Source of the DNA: Deltaproteobacteria bacterium Ga0077550
Lineage (GTDB): Bacteria > Myxococcota_A > Polyangia > Nannocystales > Nannocystaceae
NCBI GenBank assembly: GCA_001464385.1
Contig: LNFB01000389.1
Span: 1-60,560, forward strand
Reading direction: 5' to 3'
Length of the DNA stretch: 60,560 nt
Positions 10,901 through 19,696 of this stretch are shown in pieces; within the stretch, counting starts at the first letter, position 1; every line of letters starts with the position of its first letter. The translations under genes were made by a program, and so were the position numbers. Under the pieces are notes generated by a model that saw only the letters and a program-made list of their open reading frames with translations, ran no database searches and was not told where the DNA came from.

Positions 10901-13900
10901 GCATCGAGCGGCTGCACCTCGTCGCGGGCATCCACGAGCGTCAGGCCGCGGAGTACGACAAGGCCTTCGACGCTTACGCGCGGGCGCTCGCCCTCGATCC
11001 GCAGTCGGAGCACACCATCACCCAGCTCGAGCGCCTCGCCGAGGTGACCTCGGAGTGGGAGCGCTACGGCGAGCTGCTGGCGGTGCAGGCCGATCAGGTC
11101 GCCGACCCGATCGTGAAGGTCCAGCTGCTGATCCGCCTGGCGCGGACGTACGAAGGGCGGCTCGGCAACGCCGACGGCGCCGTGCAGCGCTACCTCGAGG
11201 TGCTGGCGATCGATCCGGAGCACGCCGAGGCGATCGGCGCGCTCGATCGGATCTTCAGCGCGACGCAGCGCTACCCCGAGCTGGTCGAGAACCTCCAGCG
11301 GCAGATCGCGATCACCGGCGACGAGCAGCAGGTCATCGAGCTGTACCTGCGCACCGGCCAGATCTACCAGTACAGCCTCGGCAGCCCGGACAAGGCGATC
11401 GCGGCGTATCGCGAGATCCTCAACCTCGATCCGGCCCACGGCCCGACGCTCAGCGCCCTCGAGGAGATCTTCGCGGCGGGCGAGCACCAGGCCGAGATCG
11501 CCGAGATCCTCGAGCCGATCTACCACTCGGCCGAGCGTTGGGACGCGCTGGTCAAGCTCGGTGAGGTCAAGCTCGCCGGCACCTCGGACACCGCGGAGCG
11601 GCTGCAGATCATCCAGCAGGTCGCCGAGATCTGCGAACACCGCCTCGGTGACGCGGGCGACGCGTACGTCTGGTGGCTGCGCGCGTACATCGACGATCCG
11701 ACCAGCGAGCACGTCTGCGAGGAGATGGAGCGCCTCGCCGAGTTCACCCAGGAGTGGGGCCACATCGTCGACGTCGGCGACCAGGTCCTCGACGACAACC
11801 CGGCGCCCCAGGTGCGACTCGCGGTCCTCAGCCGCTCGGCGCGGATCCTCGACACCAAGCTCGGTGATCCCGAGCGCGCGGTGGTGACCTACCGGCAGGT
11901 CCTCGAGATCGATCCGGAGAACGCCGCGGCGCTCTCGGCCCTCGATCGCATCTACGCCCAGACGGGCGCGGCGCAGGACCTCGCCGAGATCCTCCAGCGA
12001 CGCATCCACAACACGATGGATGGCGAGCTGCTCGTCGACTACGAGGTCCGCCTCGCGCAGGTCTACGAGAACGACCTCGGCAACGTGGATCAGGCCATCG
12101 CGGCGTACAACCGGGCGCTCGGCCACGACGCCGGCAACCGGTTCGCGCTCGAGCGGCTGGAGTACCTGTTCGTCTCCCAGCACCGCTGGCCGGAGCTGTA
12201 CGACGTCTATCAGAAGATGGTCGACGTCGCGAACACCGACGACGACATGGCCGAGTGCTACCAGCGCATGGCGAAGCTGGCCTCGGACGCGCTCGACCGC
12301 GAGCACGACGCGATCGATCTGTGGAACCGAGTGCTCGAGCTGCGCGGCGATGATCCGCTCGCGCTGGGCGAGCTCGCGGCGCTGCACGAGCACAACGGTC
12401 GCTGGGACGACCTGGTCGAGATCCTCGAGCGCCAGGTGCTGGTGATCGACGACCCGGCCGCGAAGGTCGCCGCGTACCAGACGCTGGGTCGGGTCTACGG
12501 CGAGAAGCTCGAGCGCGATCGCAACGCGCTCGAGGCCTGGCTCAACGCGCTCGAGATCGACGACGCCAACCTCGAGACGCTGCAGGCGCTGCACCGCATC
12601 TACGAGGGCAACCAGGCGTGGGTCGAGCTGATCGAGATCCTCGAGCGGCTCATCGGCCTCGGGCCCGACGTCATCGGCTGGGAGGAGCTGCGCGAGCTCT
12701 ACGCCAAGGTCGGTCGCATCCAGGGCGAGTACCTGATGGCCTCGGACCAGGCCATCGTCGCCTGGCACAAGGTCATCGAGCTCGCGCCCGGCGACATGGA
12801 GGCGCTGCGCGCCCTCGAGGACCTCTACACGCAGCAGGGCATGTGGCCCGAGGCGATCGAGGTGCTCGAGCGCAAGAGCAAGGTCATCGAGGACCGTGAC
12901 TCGAAGATCGACGTGCTCATGCAGATCGCGTCGATCTGGGAGGAGCGGTTGCAGGACAAGGTCCAGGCCACCGGCGCGTACCAGGAGATCCTCGAGATCG
13001 ACGGCACGCACCTCGGCTCCAGCGAGGCGCTCGAGAACATCTACCGCGAGACGGCGGAGTTCGGCTCGCTCGCCGAGCTGCTCATCAACCGCGCCGAGAT
13101 CCTCGAGGACCGCGAGGCCAAGGTCGAGACCCTGCAGGCGGCGGCGAAGGTCTTCGAGGAGAACCTCGAGGACAACGACATGGCGTTCGCGACCCTGCAG
13201 GCCGCGTTCAACGTCGACTACGCCAACGACTACACCGCCCGCGAACTCGAGCGCCTGGCGACCCAGGCCGGCAAGTGGAACGAGCTGCTCGGCGAGTACA
13301 ACGGCCTCGTGCCGCAGATCGAGGATCCGAACGAGCGGTGCGAGCTGCTGGTGAAGATCGCCCGGTGGTACGGCGAGCACCTCAGCAGCCCCGACGCCGG
13401 CATCGCGTCGCTGCAAGAGGCGCTGCGGCTCAACCCCGAGAGCGTCTCGGCGTTGCGCGAGCTGGCGAGCTTCCACCGGCGCAACGAGAGCTGGCAGGAC
13501 CTCGCGCAGACGCTGTTCCGGACCGTGCCGCTCGAGGTCGAGCCGTCGGCGCAGGCCGAGACCTACCTCGCCCTGGCCGACGTGCAGGAGACCAAGCTCG
13601 GGGACATCGAGGGCGCGATCGAGAGCTATCGACGCGTGCTCGAGATCGACACCGACAGCATCGCGGCGCTCGACGCCCTGCTGCGGCTCCACGAGCTGCG
13701 CAACGACTGGGTGGACCTCGTCAACGTGCTCGATCGCCGCGCCGCGATCAGCGACGACCCGGACGAGCGCCTGCGCCTGCGCAAGCACGCCGGCTACGTC
13801 CAGGAGGTCAGCCTCGGCGACGCCAACGCGGCGATCGAGACCTACCGCTCGATCCTCGCCGACGAGCCCGCGGACATGGACGCGCTGCAGTCGCTCGAGC

Positions 13901-16900
13901 GGCTGTACCTCAACGGCAACCGCGTGCACGAGTACCTCGAGATCCTCGAGGCGCAGCTCGACGTCACCAACGACGGCGACGGCCAGATCGTCATCTACGA
14001 GAAGATGGCCCACGCGTTGGTCACGATGGCCAACGACCGCGAGCGCGCGGCCGAGATGCTCGAGAAGATCATCATGCTCGAGCCGAGCCGCGACGTGACC
14101 TACCGGCAGCTCGAGGAGCTGTACGCGGGCATGGAGAAGTGGACGGAGCTGGTCGAGACCTACCGTTCACACGTCAACGCGACGTCCGAGGTCATCACGC
14201 GGGTTGCGTTGCTCGCGGCGATGGGCGAGGTCTACGAGAAGCAGGTCGAGGACATCGACCGGGCGATCGAGACCTACTCGGAGATCCTCACGCTCGATCC
14301 GTACAACTTCGACGCGGCCAACACGTTGAGCCGCCTGCAGGAGACGATCGAGGACTGGCCGAACGCGATCCAGACCATGGGCAAGCTCGCGGATCTGACC
14401 CGCGAGCCGGCCCAGCGCACCGAGCTGCTCACGCGCATCGCCCGGGTGCAGCACCAGAAGCTCGAGGAGTCCGACCAGGCCGAGTTCCGGCTCAGCCAGG
14501 CCCTCGAGGTCGATCCGAGCTACGTGCCGGCGCTGGTGCTGCTCGCCGAGATCTACAAGCAGCGCGGTGACTGGCTCAAGGCGGCCCGGCAGCTCGAGGC
14601 GGCGGGCGACTACTCGCACAACCCGCTCGAGCGCACCAACCTCACCGCCGAGGCGGCGTTCATCAACCACGAGGAGCTCGACAACCGTGACAAGGCGGTC
14701 GAGCTGTTCGCCAAGACGATGGCGCTCGACCCCGAGCACGTGAAGGTCGGGCGCGTCCTGGCCGACATCTACTACGAGGGTGGCTACTACGCGTACTGCG
14801 ACGGCATCTTCGACATGCTGACGCGCAAGGTCGACGCGCTCGAGCTCGACGACGAGCAGCAGCGCGAGCTGTTCCTGCGCGCGGCCAAGACGGCGCGCGC
14901 CCTGGGCAACGCCGAGAAGGCGCTCAAGCAATACAAGCGGGCCTACGACATCGACTCGACCAACCACGAGGTCCTGACCGGGATGGCGGACCTGTTGTTC
15001 GAGCGCGAGGACTGGGAGCGGTCGTTCAAGCTGTACCAGACGATCTTGGTCCAGCACCGCGACACGCAGTCGAGCGAGGACACGGTGCGTGTCTACCACC
15101 GCCTCGGCACCATCAAGAACCGGCAGAACGAGCCGCGCAAGGCGCTGAACTACTTCGAGAAGGCCCTCGAGGTCGACCCGCACCACGAGCCCACGCTCGG
15201 CGCCGTGATCGCGCTGCAGTCGGCGGCGAACGACTGGGAGGGCGTCATCCAGGCCAAGCGCGCCATCGTCGACATCACTCCGGACGGCGACTCGCAGTTC
15301 GCCCTGTGGAAGGACATCGGCGAGCTGTACGCGGTCAAGCTCGGCAACAAGGACAAGGCCGCCACGGCGTACTCCTCCGCGTTGGATCTCCGACCGGACG
15401 ACTACCCGCTGCTGCACACGTTGCTCGACCTCTACACGGCCGCGCGGCGGTGGAACGAGGCGATCGCGATCATCGACCGCATCGTCGAGATCGAGAAGGA
15501 GCCCAAGCGACGCAGCCGCTACCACTACACGGCGGCGGTGCTGCTCCGCGACGAGCTCAACCAGATCGACGACTCGGTCGAGCGGTTCAACCTGGTGCTG
15601 GACGACGACCCGCAGATGCTGAAGTCGTTCCAGGCCGTCGACACCATCCTGACCAAGGCGAAGGACTGGAAGGGCCTCGAGCGGGCGTACCGCAAGATGC
15701 TCAAGCGGCTACCGCAGGAGGGCAACGAGCCGCTCAAGGTCACCCTGTGGAGCAACCTCGCCGAGATCTACCGAACGCGTCTCCAGGACTTCAAGTCCGC
15801 GGTGGCGGCGTACGAGGTCGCGTCGAAGCTCGATCCCGACAACGTCGACCGGCACATGAAGATGGCCGAGCTCTACGAGCGTCTGATGGAGACCAACCCG
15901 CGGGAGTTCGTCGATGCGGCGGTGCGCGAGCACCAGATCCTCATCGCCAACGAGCCGTTCCGGTACGAGAGCTACCACGCGCTGTTCAACATCTATTACA
16001 ACGCGTCCGAGGTCGACAAAGCCTACTGCGTTGCGACGGTGTTGAGCTTCCTGAAGAAGGCGACCGACGTCGAGCAGGCGTTCGTCGACAAGCACAAGCG
16101 TGGTGACTTCGTGATGGCGCGGCAGCGCCTGAGCGAGGACACGTTGCGACGGCACGTGTTCCACCCCGACCAGGACCTGTACCTCACCGGCATCCTCGGG
16201 CTCATCGCGCCCGCGGTCGCCGCGTGGCGTGCGGTGCCGCTGCCGGGCACGCTCAGCCCCAACGAGCGCATCGACATCCAGGTCGATCCCTCGCTGTTCT
16301 CGCGCATGGCGAAGTACGTCAAGGACGTGCTCAACGTGTCGACGCCGGATGTCTACCTGCGTCCCAACGATCCGGGCGACCTGACGTTGATGAACGTCAA
16401 GCGCGACGACACGCTGCACCCGTCCCTGGTGGTGTTCCAGAACCTCCTGCGCGGCAAGAACGAGGCCCACCTGGTCTTCGCGCTCGGCCGCTACATGATG
16501 GATCTGTACCTCCCGCACTACTGCTACATCGCGCTCGAGCGCTCGCCCCAGCACCTCAAGCAGGTCTTCCTCGCGTGTCTGCGCGCGGTGGGCATGCCGG
16601 TCCAGGGCGACGTCGCGGCGCTGGACATCATCGCCCGCGAGATCACGAGCCGCATGCAGCCCGCGGCGCTCGATCAGCTCCGCAGCCTGATGCAGAAGTT
16701 CATCGACGCCGGTGGCTCGACGGACGTGAAGCGCTGGGCGGCGGCCTCCGAGCTGACGGCCTATCGCGTCGGCCTGCTGCTCTGCCACGACCTGCGCATC
16801 GCCGGTCAGATGATCTCGCAGGAGCAGTCGATGCTGGGCAGCACCATGGGCCCGCGCGACAAGATCAAGGAGTTGGTGCTCTACAGCATCAGCGAGGACT

Positions 16901-16941
16901 ACTTCACCGCGCGCCGGGCCATCGGCGTCACGGTGGCGTAG
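4957..16941 (+). CDS. Giant TPR-repeat protein, 3994 residues (AgmK/GltI-like)
   Basis: A single uninterrupted frame starting at an ATG with an AAGGA-type RBS. Most of the protein is degenerate TPR helices. From about residue 640 the same paired unit recurs roughly every 72 residues (consensus like LEIDP.N..AL.AL..LY, then W.EL...L.R, then L..KLGD...AI..Y). A Pro/Glu/Val-rich low-complexity linker lies near residues 432-500 (nt about 6250-6450). There is no signal peptide. The last 150 or so residues are not TPR and resemble an M48-type metallopeptidase fold that has lost its HExxH (see findings). Myxococcus xanthus AgmK/GltI is also a very large TPR gliding protein, and the neighbouring genes fit that system. 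The likely role is a scaffold; function is inferred. The frame has no stop over 12 kb, and its codon bias is uniform. Confidence 0.85.
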   Translation: MELTQRIKQRLREVEDWNALLDALEAESATGDKAAQSRALFELARACEDVFLDRARAMTCYQQAFKSDQTNLSALRHARQIYQQMAHLEMVTRLMGLELQRNNDESIKAELNYSYGVAQLNQRNIDAARPFLEAARDLEPSNEVYDDRFQETLYDRNNWKLGLETAFTQLRALTGSEDPLGADVAKRGHPLSALFLKAARILQQESPDDPRLLPSVFKSLDADPSNDEAMYLAETLLAATGNLQHVQKLQDRRATNTDAPVQKLRVLLAAANVWQVRLNKPEMAAYFLYQALDLALAQGTIRSEGFGDQWHLAAYRLLVQGADASGNADSLISLAERAAAVVDETDAAIMALSAGELAWKKFKDVDTARRFFARAAAFAPDHPQVVAFRRAEGLGEDETRTRKLAAVDHDTTRVPVQGGTLMDAEAIRDDEPEVAAQPEVEVEVEPEVEVDVAEPEPEPEPAAPEPESALAPEPEPTPEPEPTPEPEPAIEAAPVVEAALEPAPTPRRDTNVPTRARHETGATAVVDDTPAEAGEIDGESFTAAEMTLIRRAEAAEKSGNKKVIDLWREAVTAMPTKAYPRARLKAQYADQNKWSNVADLLKEQLKHVTDTDIATRERVNWELVEVYRDQLRQPGLVVTTLAALEKLLEDAGQTTELLRVIEAQQDQYEQMKRWPDLIGRIRRRAELSPDPEQQKALHLQAGNLFLDKFNNQAEAIKSYESVLEIDAYEPTAIAKLKDLYGRRRDWERMIAVQQKELALIADPAERKAQLLEVARTAGQKIKKASLSIDLWTQLLELDPANVEALQNLEALQEREKAWPELAATLDRLCEITTDPTTLGNYLVKLGLLYSDKLNDNAAAIRTWERVYAVDPENRRAQDALKKLYLQEGQMDALEQFYAKQDKWGEFVRVLERESDTATGAAKISLLQKIGDLYRDKMGKPDRAMRSLEKALAEDPGNLTVAERLIDLYEEASDERNISGPLQIKLDHSTDPAERQTLMRRLADLSERVLGDSPGAFAYYRRAFDEDHTGDDVRAHMHRLAPSTGAWGELSTSLEKAIEKFGATTESLPLRLELAEVQERKLVDLDVALKINQAILEIDPEQSVALESLERLFLALGREEDLLAVLRTKLSLATDDDDRRATQTRIGSIHEQLGHHDDAIAAYEAVLAGGVEDPTVLASLDRIFLSLDRHAELAAILARELAVRPESDVEGRCNLLQRLGELQTEKLSDDAAAIELFRQALDLDAGFEPARQRLERWLDHAEHKVGVATILLPVYEAQESWPQVVTCLEIQAAAAAGVTERVELLLRIGSIHATKLGDTTAAFAVYSRAFREDPLSTTAQAELENIATIEARWEDIATLYEEAVTKDLPSVQLRALLTKLAELYDGQLDDGAKAIICYQRATDIDPEDASALDALEALYGRDQNWGALLEVYRRKVELESNPSTREALRFKIATLQEEMLSQPAEAIATYNEILADDDVNLRAIGALDRLYQARQKWPELAENLARQLMLVNDLDQQVELNLRLGSVRLRQLGQTSLAVETYAKVLEADPRNESALDALEGLLEDPEHQLAVARILEPVYRASNDWPRLIQTFEIMVKNSLDPSEKIRLLHQIGELYEIGGEEPNKAFEAYGRALQEDAGNLDSQDKLEGLARQMGSYAELVELYERVVEDVVDDQLRISLYGKVAQIYETAIDDATKAAAAYDKILGVDPANFAAVDALIEVHRRTDNYAELVSAVVRKAEMIEVPEDQKKLLLYAAGIRESVMEDAEGAIGLYQQVLALDDADRTALDALVKLYIQLERWEQLKDVYQRLSELATDPDERRQYLYVLGQVYDSELKDVARAIDTYQAVLDIDPSDAQAISALDRLYGQAARWLDQLQILERAVDAGESPEEQTAFRFRIGGLWETQLGDMVRAIDSYREVLSHDPGHAPTIEALERIAHGDTEPMLAAQVLAPLYEQLAEWDRLVDLQEVMISHTEDPVARIERLHLVAGIHERQAAEYDKAFDAYARALALDPQSEHTITQLERLAEVTSEWERYGELLAVQADQVADPIVKVQLLIRLARTYEGRLGNADGAVQRYLEVLAIDPEHAEAIGALDRIFSATQRYPELVENLQRQIAITGDEQQVIELYLRTGQIYQYSLGSPDKAIAAYREILNLDPAHGPTLSALEEIFAAGEHQAEIAEILEPIYHSAERWDALVKLGEVKLAGTSDTAERLQIIQQVAEICEHRLGDAGDAYVWWLRAYIDDPTSEHVCEEMERLAEFTQEWGHIVDVGDQVLDDNPAPQVRLAVLSRSARILDTKLGDPERAVVTYRQVLEIDPENAAALSALDRIYAQTGAAQDLAEILQRRIHNTMDGELLVDYEVRLAQVYENDLGNVDQAIAAYNRALGHDAGNRFALERLEYLFVSQHRWPELYDVYQKMVDVANTDDDMAECYQRMAKLASDALDREHDAIDLWNRVLELRGDDPLALGELAALHEHNGRWDDLVEILERQVLVIDDPAAKVAAYQTLGRVYGEKLERDRNALEAWLNALEIDDANLETLQALHRIYEGNQAWVELIEILERLIGLGPDVIGWEELRELYAKVGRIQGEYLMASDQAIVAWHKVIELAPGDMEALRALEDLYTQQGMWPEAIEVLERKSKVIEDRDSKIDVLMQIASIWEERLQDKVQATGAYQEILEIDGTHLGSSEALENIYRETAEFGSLAELLINRAEILEDREAKVETLQAAAKVFEENLEDNDMAFATLQAAFNVDYANDYTARELERLATQAGKWNELLGEYNGLVPQIEDPNERCELLVKIARWYGEHLSSPDAGIASLQEALRLNPESVSALRELASFHRRNESWQDLAQTLFRTVPLEVEPSAQAETYLALADVQETKLGDIEGAIESYRRVLEIDTDSIAALDALLRLHELRNDWVDLVNVLDRRAAISDDPDERLRLRKHAGYVQEVSLGDANAAIETYRSILADEPADMDALQSLERLYLNGNRVHEYLEILEAQLDVTNDGDGQIVIYEKMAHALVTMANDRERAAEMLEKIIMLEPSRDVTYRQLEELYAGMEKWTELVETYRSHVNATSEVITRVALLAAMGEVYEKQVEDIDRAIETYSEILTLDPYNFDAANTLSRLQETIEDWPNAIQTMGKLADLTREPAQRTELLTRIARVQHQKLEESDQAEFRLSQALEVDPSYVPALVLLAEIYKQRGDWLKAARQLEAAGDYSHNPLERTNLTAEAAFINHEELDNRDKAVELFAKTMALDPEHVKVGRVLADIYYEGGYYAYCDGIFDMLTRKVDALELDDEQQRELFLRAAKTARALGNAEKALKQYKRAYDIDSTNHEVLTGMADLLFEREDWERSFKLYQTILVQHRDTQSSEDTVRVYHRLGTIKNRQNEPRKALNYFEKALEVDPHHEPTLGAVIALQSAANDWEGVIQAKRAIVDITPDGDSQFALWKDIGELYAVKLGNKDKAATAYSSALDLRPDDYPLLHTLLDLYTAARRWNEAIAIIDRIVEIEKEPKRRSRYHYTAAVLLRDELNQIDDSVERFNLVLDDDPQMLKSFQAVDTILTKAKDWKGLERAYRKMLKRLPQEGNEPLKVTLWSNLAEIYRTRLQDFKSAVAAYEVASKLDPDNVDRHMKMAELYERLMETNPREFVDAAVREHQILIANEPFRYESYHALFNIYYNASEVDKAYCVATVLSFLKKATDVEQAFVDKHKRGDFVMARQRLSEDTLRRHVFHPDQDLYLTGILGLIAPAVAAWRAVPLPGTLSPNERIDIQVDPSLFSRMAKYVKDVLNVSTPDVYLRPNDPGDLTLMNVKRDDTLHPSLVVFQNLLRGKNEAHLVFALGRYMMDLYLPHYCYIALERSPQHLKQVFLACLRAVGMPVQGDVAALDIIAREITSRMQPAALDQLRSLMQKFIDAGGSTDVKRWAAASELTAYRVGLLLCHDLRIAGQMISQEQSMLGSTMGPRDKIKELVLYSISEDYFTARRAIGVTVA

Positions 16942-16956
16942 GCCGCCCGACGGGAC

Positions 16957-17018
16957 GCCGGCGTCACGCCGGCGGACCCGATCTGCCCCGAGGAACGCCG
17001 GCCCATGCGCCGGCGTTC
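16957..17018. terminator. Bidirectional terminator region between convergent genes
   Basis: Two GC-rich hairpins fill the gap between the giant TPR gene and the convergent HyuB-like gene. The first is a 7-bp stem with loop TCA (16957-16973). The second is a perfect 10-bp stem, GAACGCCGGC paired with GCCGGCGTTC around a 6-nt loop (16993-17018). T-tracts are minimal, so efficiency is uncertain. Confidence 0.55.
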
Positions 17019-17019
17019 G

Positions 17020-17964
17020 TCATTCCCAGTCGAAGTCGATGCCCCAGCCGGGGAAGCCGTGACCGGCACCGCCGGCGGTGCGGACCTCGAGCGTCTCGCC
17101 GGCGCCGAGCGTGTGGTGCTGCCACGGCGCGAGCGGGTGGGCGTCGCCGGCGCGATCGATCCGGAGCAGCTCGCCGCACAGGGGCGGACCGGCGCGGTCG
17201 AGCCCATGCGGCGGATTGGTGATCCGATCGAGGGCGACACGCACGCGCGTGGGGCTGTCGAATCGGTAGCGCGCGATGACGCCGTCGCCACCGTGGCGGG
17301 CACCACCACCGCCGGATTCGGGGCGCGCGGCGTGGTCGGGCGTGATGCCGGCGCGCGGGCGCAGCGGGCCAGCGGTGAGCAATGGGCCGGGCCACGCGGA
17401 CGTGCCGGCCTCGTCGACGGAGGCGCCGCGTCCCCCGGGCACGACGTCGACGAGCGCGTCGTCATCCTGACCGGCGATGACGATCGCACCGAGCGAGCAG
17501 GAGGCCGCGCGCGCGCGCGTCGGCCAGGCGAGGGCGAGGGCGCCGCGGATGGCGTCGAAGACCCGCGCGGCGCCGAACAGGCGCGCGCACGCATCGCCCG
17601 CGGGCGCGCGACCGACCCACGTGCTGTCGTCGGTGAGCAGCGCGAGCGCGCCCCGCAAGCGGGCGTCGGCGTGCTCGAGGCCGAGCGCGTCGCTGAACGC
17701 GGCCACCGCCGCGAACCGCACGAGCTCCGGATCCAGCCCGAGCGCCACGCGGTCGGAGGCCGGGCTGCTGTCCTGCAGGTCGACGATCCAGCGCGAAGCG
17801 CCGTCGCCCGGGCGGAGCGACGCGCGGACCAGGAATCGCGCCCCGTCCACCCAGAGGTCGTCGGAGCACGCCGCGCCACGGTCGAACGCGGGGAGCTCGA
17901 GCGCAGTCGTGCCTTCGTGCAGCTGCTTGCGCGCAGCCAGGAGGATCGCGTCGGTCGCGTTCAT
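17020..17964 (-). CDS. Hydantoinase B/oxoprolinase-like protein, short form
   Basis: 314 residues. The C-terminal half matches the HyuB family: VPGGRGAS, then RPESGGGGARHGGDGV, a polar strand-rich segment with DRITNPPHGLDRAGPP, and a closing LGAGETLEV...GGAGHGF. HyuB proteins are usually 500-600 residues, and the N-terminal part that contributes to the active-site region is absent; the start here aligns to the middle of a normal HyuB. It begins 13 bp after the stop of the FHA-cyclase gene on the same strand, so the two are probably cotranscribed. Enzymatic hydantoinase or oxoprolinase activity is doubtful because no HyuA partner is present. Family membership is fairly secure; function is not. 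Confidence 0.65.
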   Translation of the reverse strand: MNATDAILLAARKQLHEGTTALELPAFDRGAACSDDLWVDGARFLVRASLRPGDGASRWIVDLQDSSPASDRVALGLDPELVRFAAVAAFSDALGLEHADARLRGALALLTDDSTWVGRAPAGDACARLFGAARVFDAIRGALALAWPTRARAASCSLGAIVIAGQDDDALVDVVPGGRGASVDEAGTSAWPGPLLTAGPLRPRAGITPDHAARPESGGGGARHGGDGVIARYRFDSPTRVRVALDRITNPPHGLDRAGPPLCGELLRIDRAGDAHPLAPWQHHTLGAGETLEVRTAGGAGHGFPGWGIDFDWE

Positions 17965-17977
17965 CGGAGGTCTTCGT

Positions 17978-19621
17978 TCACTCGGGGCGCTGCGGCGTGA
18001 TCGCCTGGGTCGAGCGCGCCGGCACGCTCACCGTGTTCTCGAGCATGCCCGTCGCGCGATAGATCGCGATCGCCTTGGCCTTGCCCTTGACCACGATCGG
18101 CTCGCGGTCGTCGACCGCGACCTCGCCACGGACGAGCTCGTAGGTCGACTGGCTGATGAGGACCTCGCCGGGGCCCGCGGCGTTGCACAGGCGCGAGGCG
18201 ACGTTCACCGCGTCGCCGATGACGGTGTACTGCAGCGTGCGCGACGAGCCGATCGCGCCGGCGATGACCGGCCCGGTGTTCACGCCGATGCCGATGAACA
18301 CGGGCTCGGCGCCCGACGCCGCGCGCATGCGGTTGAACTCCTCGAGCGCGCGCTGCATCTCGAGCGCGCAGCGGACCGCGAGCACCGGCGAGTCGGGCCG
18401 GTCGACCGGCGCGCCGAACAGGCCGATGATCTCGTCACCGACGTACTTGTCGAGGGTGCCGCCGTTGCGGAACAGGACGTCGACCATCACCTCGAAGTAG
18501 GCGTTGAGCGTCCGGACCATCTCCTCGGGCGAGTGTCGCTCGCTCATCGAGGTGAAGCCCCGGATGTCCGCGAACAGCATGGTGACGTCGCGCTTGGTGC
18601 CGGCCTGGTCGAGCTGCAGCGCGCCGGACACGATCTGATCGACCAGGTTGGGTGACAGCAGGCGCTGGAACTGGGCGCGGGTGCCGGCCTCGCGCTCGAT
18701 GTTCTTGGCGAGGCGATGGTTCTCGATCGCGACCGCGGACTGGGTCGCGATGCCCTGGAACAGGGTGAGGTCCTTCTCGGTGAAGGCGCCGGTGGTCAGC
18801 ATCGAGTCCATGTGCATGGCCCCGACCAGCCGGTCGTTGTAGAGCATCGGCACGCACATCGTCGAGCGGATGCCCTGCATGATGATGCTCTTGGCCGCCT
18901 TGAACCGCTCGTCGACCATCGCGTCGGACGACAGGACCGCGCGCTTGTTGACGCGGACCTCCTCGAGGATGCTGCTCGACAGCGTGATCCGCTCGTCCTC
19001 GCGCTTCTGTTTGACGTACTGCGGGACCAGCTGCTCGGTCTCGGGATCGACGATCAAGATGACCGCCCGATCGGCCCGGATGAGCTGGAACGTCTCGTCG
19101 ATGATCTTTCGGCAGAGCTCGTCGAGGTCGGTGCCGACCGAGAGGCGCTGCGACAGCTCGTGGGCGATGCGCAGCTTCTCGTAGTCGGCGCGCAGGGCCT
19201 CGACGTTGGTGATCTGCGCGGCGGGCAGGAAATGCGAGCTGGCGTCGACGCGGCTGCGGACCTGGCTCTGGACCTGATCCGAGAACGTGGTGAGGTGGCG
19301 GACGGCCGGCTGCGACGTGGCCTCGTCCTCGAAGCGCAGCACGGTGTTGCCCAGCGAGATCTCGTCGCCCGTCTGCAGGGTGTGCTCGGTGACCCGCTCG
19401 CCGTTGACGAAGCTGCCGTTGAGGCTGCCCACGTCGCGCAGGACGTACTTGCCCTGGGGCCCGCGGGTGATGCGGCAGTGCTCCTTCGAGACGATGCGAT
19501 CGAGGAGCTGGACGGTGTTGTCGGGGTGACGGCCGAGGGTGTTGAACGCGGACAGCGCGTGTTCCTTCAGGCCTTCGCCCGACACCAGGATGAGCCGTGC
19601 CTGCATCGCGGACCCCGCCAT
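17978..19621 (-). CDS. FHA-GAF class III adenylate cyclase
   Basis: 547 residues. Residues 10-97 form an FHA domain (LGRHPDN, SKEHCRI, LNGSFVNG), about 155-310 a GAF domain, and about 345-520 a class III nucleotide cyclase. The cyclase keeps both metal Asp (Asp352 in FADIRGFTS, Asp396 in KYVGDEI), the adenine-selecting Lys392 and Asp470 (VIGDAVN), and transition-state Asn473 and Arg477. It should therefore make cAMP from ATP, gated by phosphopeptide binding (FHA) and a small ligand (GAF). There is no membrane segment. A second Met at position 6 (19606), directly before the FHA and preceded by GGGG, is an alternative start. The HyuB-like gene follows 13 bp downstream. Confidence 0.9.
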   Translation of the reverse strand: MAGSAMQARLILVSGEGLKEHALSAFNTLGRHPDNTVQLLDRIVSKEHCRITRGPQGKYVLRDVGSLNGSFVNGERVTEHTLQTGDEISLGNTVLRFEDEATSQPAVRHLTTFSDQVQSQVRSRVDASSHFLPAAQITNVEALRADYEKLRIAHELSQRLSVGTDLDELCRKIIDETFQLIRADRAVILIVDPETEQLVPQYVKQKREDERITLSSSILEEVRVNKRAVLSSDAMVDERFKAAKSIIMQGIRSTMCVPMLYNDRLVGAMHMDSMLTTGAFTEKDLTLFQGIATQSAVAIENHRLAKNIEREAGTRAQFQRLLSPNLVDQIVSGALQLDQAGTKRDVTMLFADIRGFTSMSERHSPEEMVRTLNAYFEVMVDVLFRNGGTLDKYVGDEIIGLFGAPVDRPDSPVLAVRCALEMQRALEEFNRMRAASGAEPVFIGIGVNTGPVIAGAIGSSRTLQYTVIGDAVNVASRLCNAAGPGEVLISQSTYELVRGEVAVDDREPIVVKGKAKAIAIYRATGMLENTVSVPARSTQAITPQRPE

Positions 19622-19696
19622 CCTAGCATTTCGGCCGGCGGTCCGAGGTCGGCCCCCGCGGCAGGTCCGCGCGACCGGGGCGAGACCGTCCGCACG

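Noticed and set aside
5179..14013. A 2944-residue open frame on the minus strand inside the giant TPR gene
   Set aside because: It is antisense to a uniform TPR-coding frame; its composition (Leu/Arg/Val/Asp from reversed Glu/Ala/Leu codons) has no domain. High GC with few stop codons produces such frames.
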